This document shows, piece after piece, positions 14,773 to 16,123 of a stretch of DNA of 16,123 nucleotides; the first letter of the stretch is position 1, and each line of letters begins with the position of its first letter. The DNA comes from JAHEEL01 sp964195515. GTDB lineage: Bacteria > Actinomycetota > Acidimicrobiia > Spongiisociales > UBA5794. Made by a program: the position numbers and the translations under genes. The DNA lies in NCBI GenBank assembly GCA_964195515.1, contig CAXMQO010000032.1:1-16123 (forward strand). Reading direction: 5' to 3'. The notes under the pieces were generated by a model. The model worked only from the letters and a program-made list of their open reading frames with translations, was not told the DNA's origin and searched no databases.

Positions 14773-15840
14773 TCAGGAGCCGCGGGCAATCTCCTGATCG
14801 AGTTCGTCCAGTCCTGGGAACGAAGGATCGTTGAGCACAATGGCGTCCGCAATCCTGCGAGCTGTGTCGGTGTTGTCGTTGCGAGCCGCGGCGCGTGCTG
14901 CGATGTACCAGACGCGAAGGTCGGCTTCTTGCGCATTCGGCCCTACCCGGTCGGGGCCCGTGAGTTCCCAGGCCGCGCCGGCGTCGCCCTCATCGAGTAG
15001 ATACGATCCGTAGACGACCTTGCCCTCTTTCCAGACTGCGGGTCGGACATCGGCCTTCTGGAGGGTCTCCCACGCTGCCTTGACATCCTTGCCGCGCCCC
15101 TTCGCGCGAAGAACGTCCATCTCAATGGGGAGATGCGAAGCATCTCCTGCCATGCGGCGGTAGGCGCGGAGCTCTGCGAGCGCCGTATCCCAGTCGCCGA
15201 TCCGATAGGCGGAAAGCCCGAGGGTCTCCCGTATGGTCGGGTCTTGGGGGGCAAGGTTCTTGGCGCGCTTCGCGTCTTTGACCGCAGCGTGATAGCGCCC
15301 GTCGTTCATCGCGGCAGACGCTTCGCCGAGCGCCTCGAGGGCGGGGGCGATCCGGTCCTTGGGTGTCACGCGAACGAGGGCTTCGACGATCCAGTTGGGC
15401 AGATCGACGGCCGCTCCCTGGAGGTCACGCCGACGCTTCGTCTGGTGACCTTCCCAGTCGGCCTTCTCGCCACCCTTCGAAGACCGCCGGTCGTCGTTCC
15501 CGTAGGACCGCCCTGATGACCCACCAGAGCCACCATATCCACCCGATCGTCCAGATGAACCCCCAGAATGACCGGAACCACTCGACCGACGAGACGAACC
15601 ACCCGACGAGCCGCCGGAACGCCCAGACGACCCTCCCGACGAACTGCCGGAACGACCGGAACCACTTGACCGACTGGACGAACTGCCGGAACGCCCTGCT
15701 GTGCCCCCAGAACGACCGGAACCACTCGACCGACGAGACGAACCGCCCGACGAACTGCCAGACGAACTACCCGACCGCCCGGATGACCCACCTTTGCCGG
15801 ACTGGCTTCGGTCGTTCTTCTTGTCGTGGTGACTGCTCAT
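14773..15840 (-). CDS. TPR protein with Ser/Gly/Arg-rich disordered N-terminus
   Basis: A 355-residue protein. Residues 1-18 are polar and charged. Residues 19-113 are almost only Ser, Gly and Arg, with a few His, Thr, Ala and Tyr, in degenerate repeats; GGSSRRSSGSG at 32-42 recurs at 80-90, 48 residues on. A basic linker QTKRRRD lies near 133-139. The C-terminal half (about 150-350) is helical with TPR-like units, e.g. AMNDGRYHAAVKDAKRAKNLAP (177-198) and LGLSAYRIGDWDTALAELR (207-225). No signal peptide or membrane segment is seen, so it is presumably cytosolic. It would suit a protein- or RNA-binding scaffold, but no function is shown. The start at 15840 is chosen because in-frame sequence upstream runs back into 5S rRNA and its terminator. 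The ATG has no strong ribosome site. Confidence 0.82.
   Translation of the reverse strand: MSSHHDKKNDRSQSGKGGSSGRSGSSSGSSSGGSSRRSSGSGRSGGTAGRSGSSSSRSSGSGRSGSSSGGSSGRSGGSSGGSSRRSSGSGHSGGSSGRSGGYGGSGGSSGRSYGNDDRRSSKGGEKADWEGHQTKRRRDLQGAAVDLPNWIVEALVRVTPKDRIAPALEALGEASAAMNDGRYHAAVKDAKRAKNLAPQDPTIRETLGLSAYRIGDWDTALAELRAYRRMAGDASHLPIEMDVLRAKGRGKDVKAAWETLQKADVRPAVWKEGKVVYGSYLLDEGDAGAAWELTGPDRVGPNAQEADLRVWYIAARAAARNDNTDTARRIADAIVLNDPSFPGLDELDQEIARGS
15561..15756 (-). repeat. Imperfect 144-base in-frame direct repeats inside the TPR gene
   Basis: A near-identical stretch of about 50 bases starting at 15563 recurs at 15707, 144 bases (48 codons) away, with only a few substitutions. A shorter, more diverged copy lies between them near 15651. 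All are in frame, so expansion or contraction would change the length of the Ser/Gly/Arg tract without breaking the gene. Assemblies may differ in copy number here. Confidence 0.75.
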
Positions 15841-15861
15841 TGTTGTAATACCCCAAAACGG

Positions 15862-15895
15862 GCTTAGGCCGCCCCATGAAGGGGGCGGCCTAAGC
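15862..15895 (-). terminator. rRNA operon terminator hairpin
   Basis: A perfect 14-base inverted repeat (GCTTAGGCCGCCCC, arms 15862-15875 and 15882-15895) with a six-base loop, immediately after the 5S gene in the direction of transcription. On the minus strand it is followed by CCCGTTTTGGGG, so the U-tract is short (four) and offset. This is the likely end of the rRNA transcript. Confidence 0.85.
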
Positions 15896-15902
15896 TTAAT
15901 AG

Positions 15903-16021
<119 letters not shown>

Positions 16022-16027
16022 CCTTCT

Positions 16028-16046
16028 GAGCGCTCTTTGAGCACTC
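16028..16046 (-). other. Hairpin in the 23S-5S spacer
   Basis: An eight-base stem (GAGTGCTC / GAGCGCTC with one G-U pair) and a three-base loop, just upstream of the 5S gene. It probably takes part in processing of the precursor rRNA. Confidence 0.45.
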
Positions 16047-16082
16047 CATAGCGAGTACGAGTTGCCGTCGCGATATTCATAG

Positions 16083-16123
16083 TCAAGCCCTCGGCCTATT
16101 AGTACCGGTCAGCTCCACACATT
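16083..16123 (-). rRNA. rrl: 23S ribosomal RNA, 3' end (partial)
   Basis: The minus strand reads GACCGGTACTAATAGGCCGA and GGGCTTGA, the conserved 3' terminus of 23S rRNA. The rest lies beyond the right edge. The exact 3' end is inferred. Confidence 0.92.

Noticed and set aside
15561..15790. Repetitive segment considered as a CRISPR array or tandem non-coding repeat
   Set aside because: No uniform repeats and spacers; the repeats keep frame and encode the Ser/Gly/Arg tract.

Overview
The window reads as a chromosomal segment of a high-GC Gram-positive bacterium, most likely an actinobacterium of the Acidimicrobiia or a related lineage. The basis is the G+C-rich codon use, GTG and TTG starts, Thr/Ser-rich lipoprotein linkers, an actinobacterial-style secondary SSB, a cysteine-free HhH-GPD protein of actinobacterial type, and a 5S/23S rRNA sequence close to actinobacterial ones. 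This is inference from sequence style; no database search was run. There are no IS elements, CRISPR arrays, tRNAs or phage genes, and no gene-free stretch over 300 bases (the longest is about 205 bases, 8822-9026).

Layout, left to right. A partial adenosine-deaminase-family gene (minus, cut by the window edge) diverges from an acyl-CoA synthetase (828-2468, plus). Then comes a long minus-strand block. In its direction of transcription it holds a TlpA-like thioredoxin lipoprotein, CcdA and an MFS transporter (stepwise overlapping starts and stops, so one operon), then a DUF3179 lipoprotein, a small unknown protein, an ABC ATPase and its permease (ATGA overlap), and a small CxxC...CxxxH protein. 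A plus-strand SRPBCC gene (9027-9518) is convergent with an AlaX-type alanyl-tRNA editing gene. AlaX diverges from a HhH-GPD DNA-repair gene whose 3' end overlaps the SURF1 gene by 44 bases.

The right third is another minus-strand run: SSB, a gamma-glutamyltransferase-family protein, a DUF2087-GNAT fusion and SURF1 are packed with gaps of 5, 1 and -4 bases. Upstream of SSB lies a TPR protein with a Ser/Gly/Arg-rich disordered N-terminus. It begins just downstream of the terminator of an rRNA operon, of which the 5S gene and the 3' end of the 23S gene are visible at the right edge.

Functional themes. TlpA and CcdA form an extracytoplasmic thiol-reduction pair, and SURF1 serves cytochrome oxidase assembly, pointing to aerobic respiration with c-type cytochromes. 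The DUF3179 lipoprotein, with one CxxC pair, lies just downstream of the thiol-redox operon and could be a client. Most of the window is ordinary housekeeping sequence, and I found no convincing new multi-gene system. The items most worth a second look are the DUF2087-GNAT fusion, the GGT-family protein with an altered substrate-binding site, the AlaX protein with Asp at a zinc-ligand position, and the low-complexity TPR gene sited directly behind the rRNA terminator.
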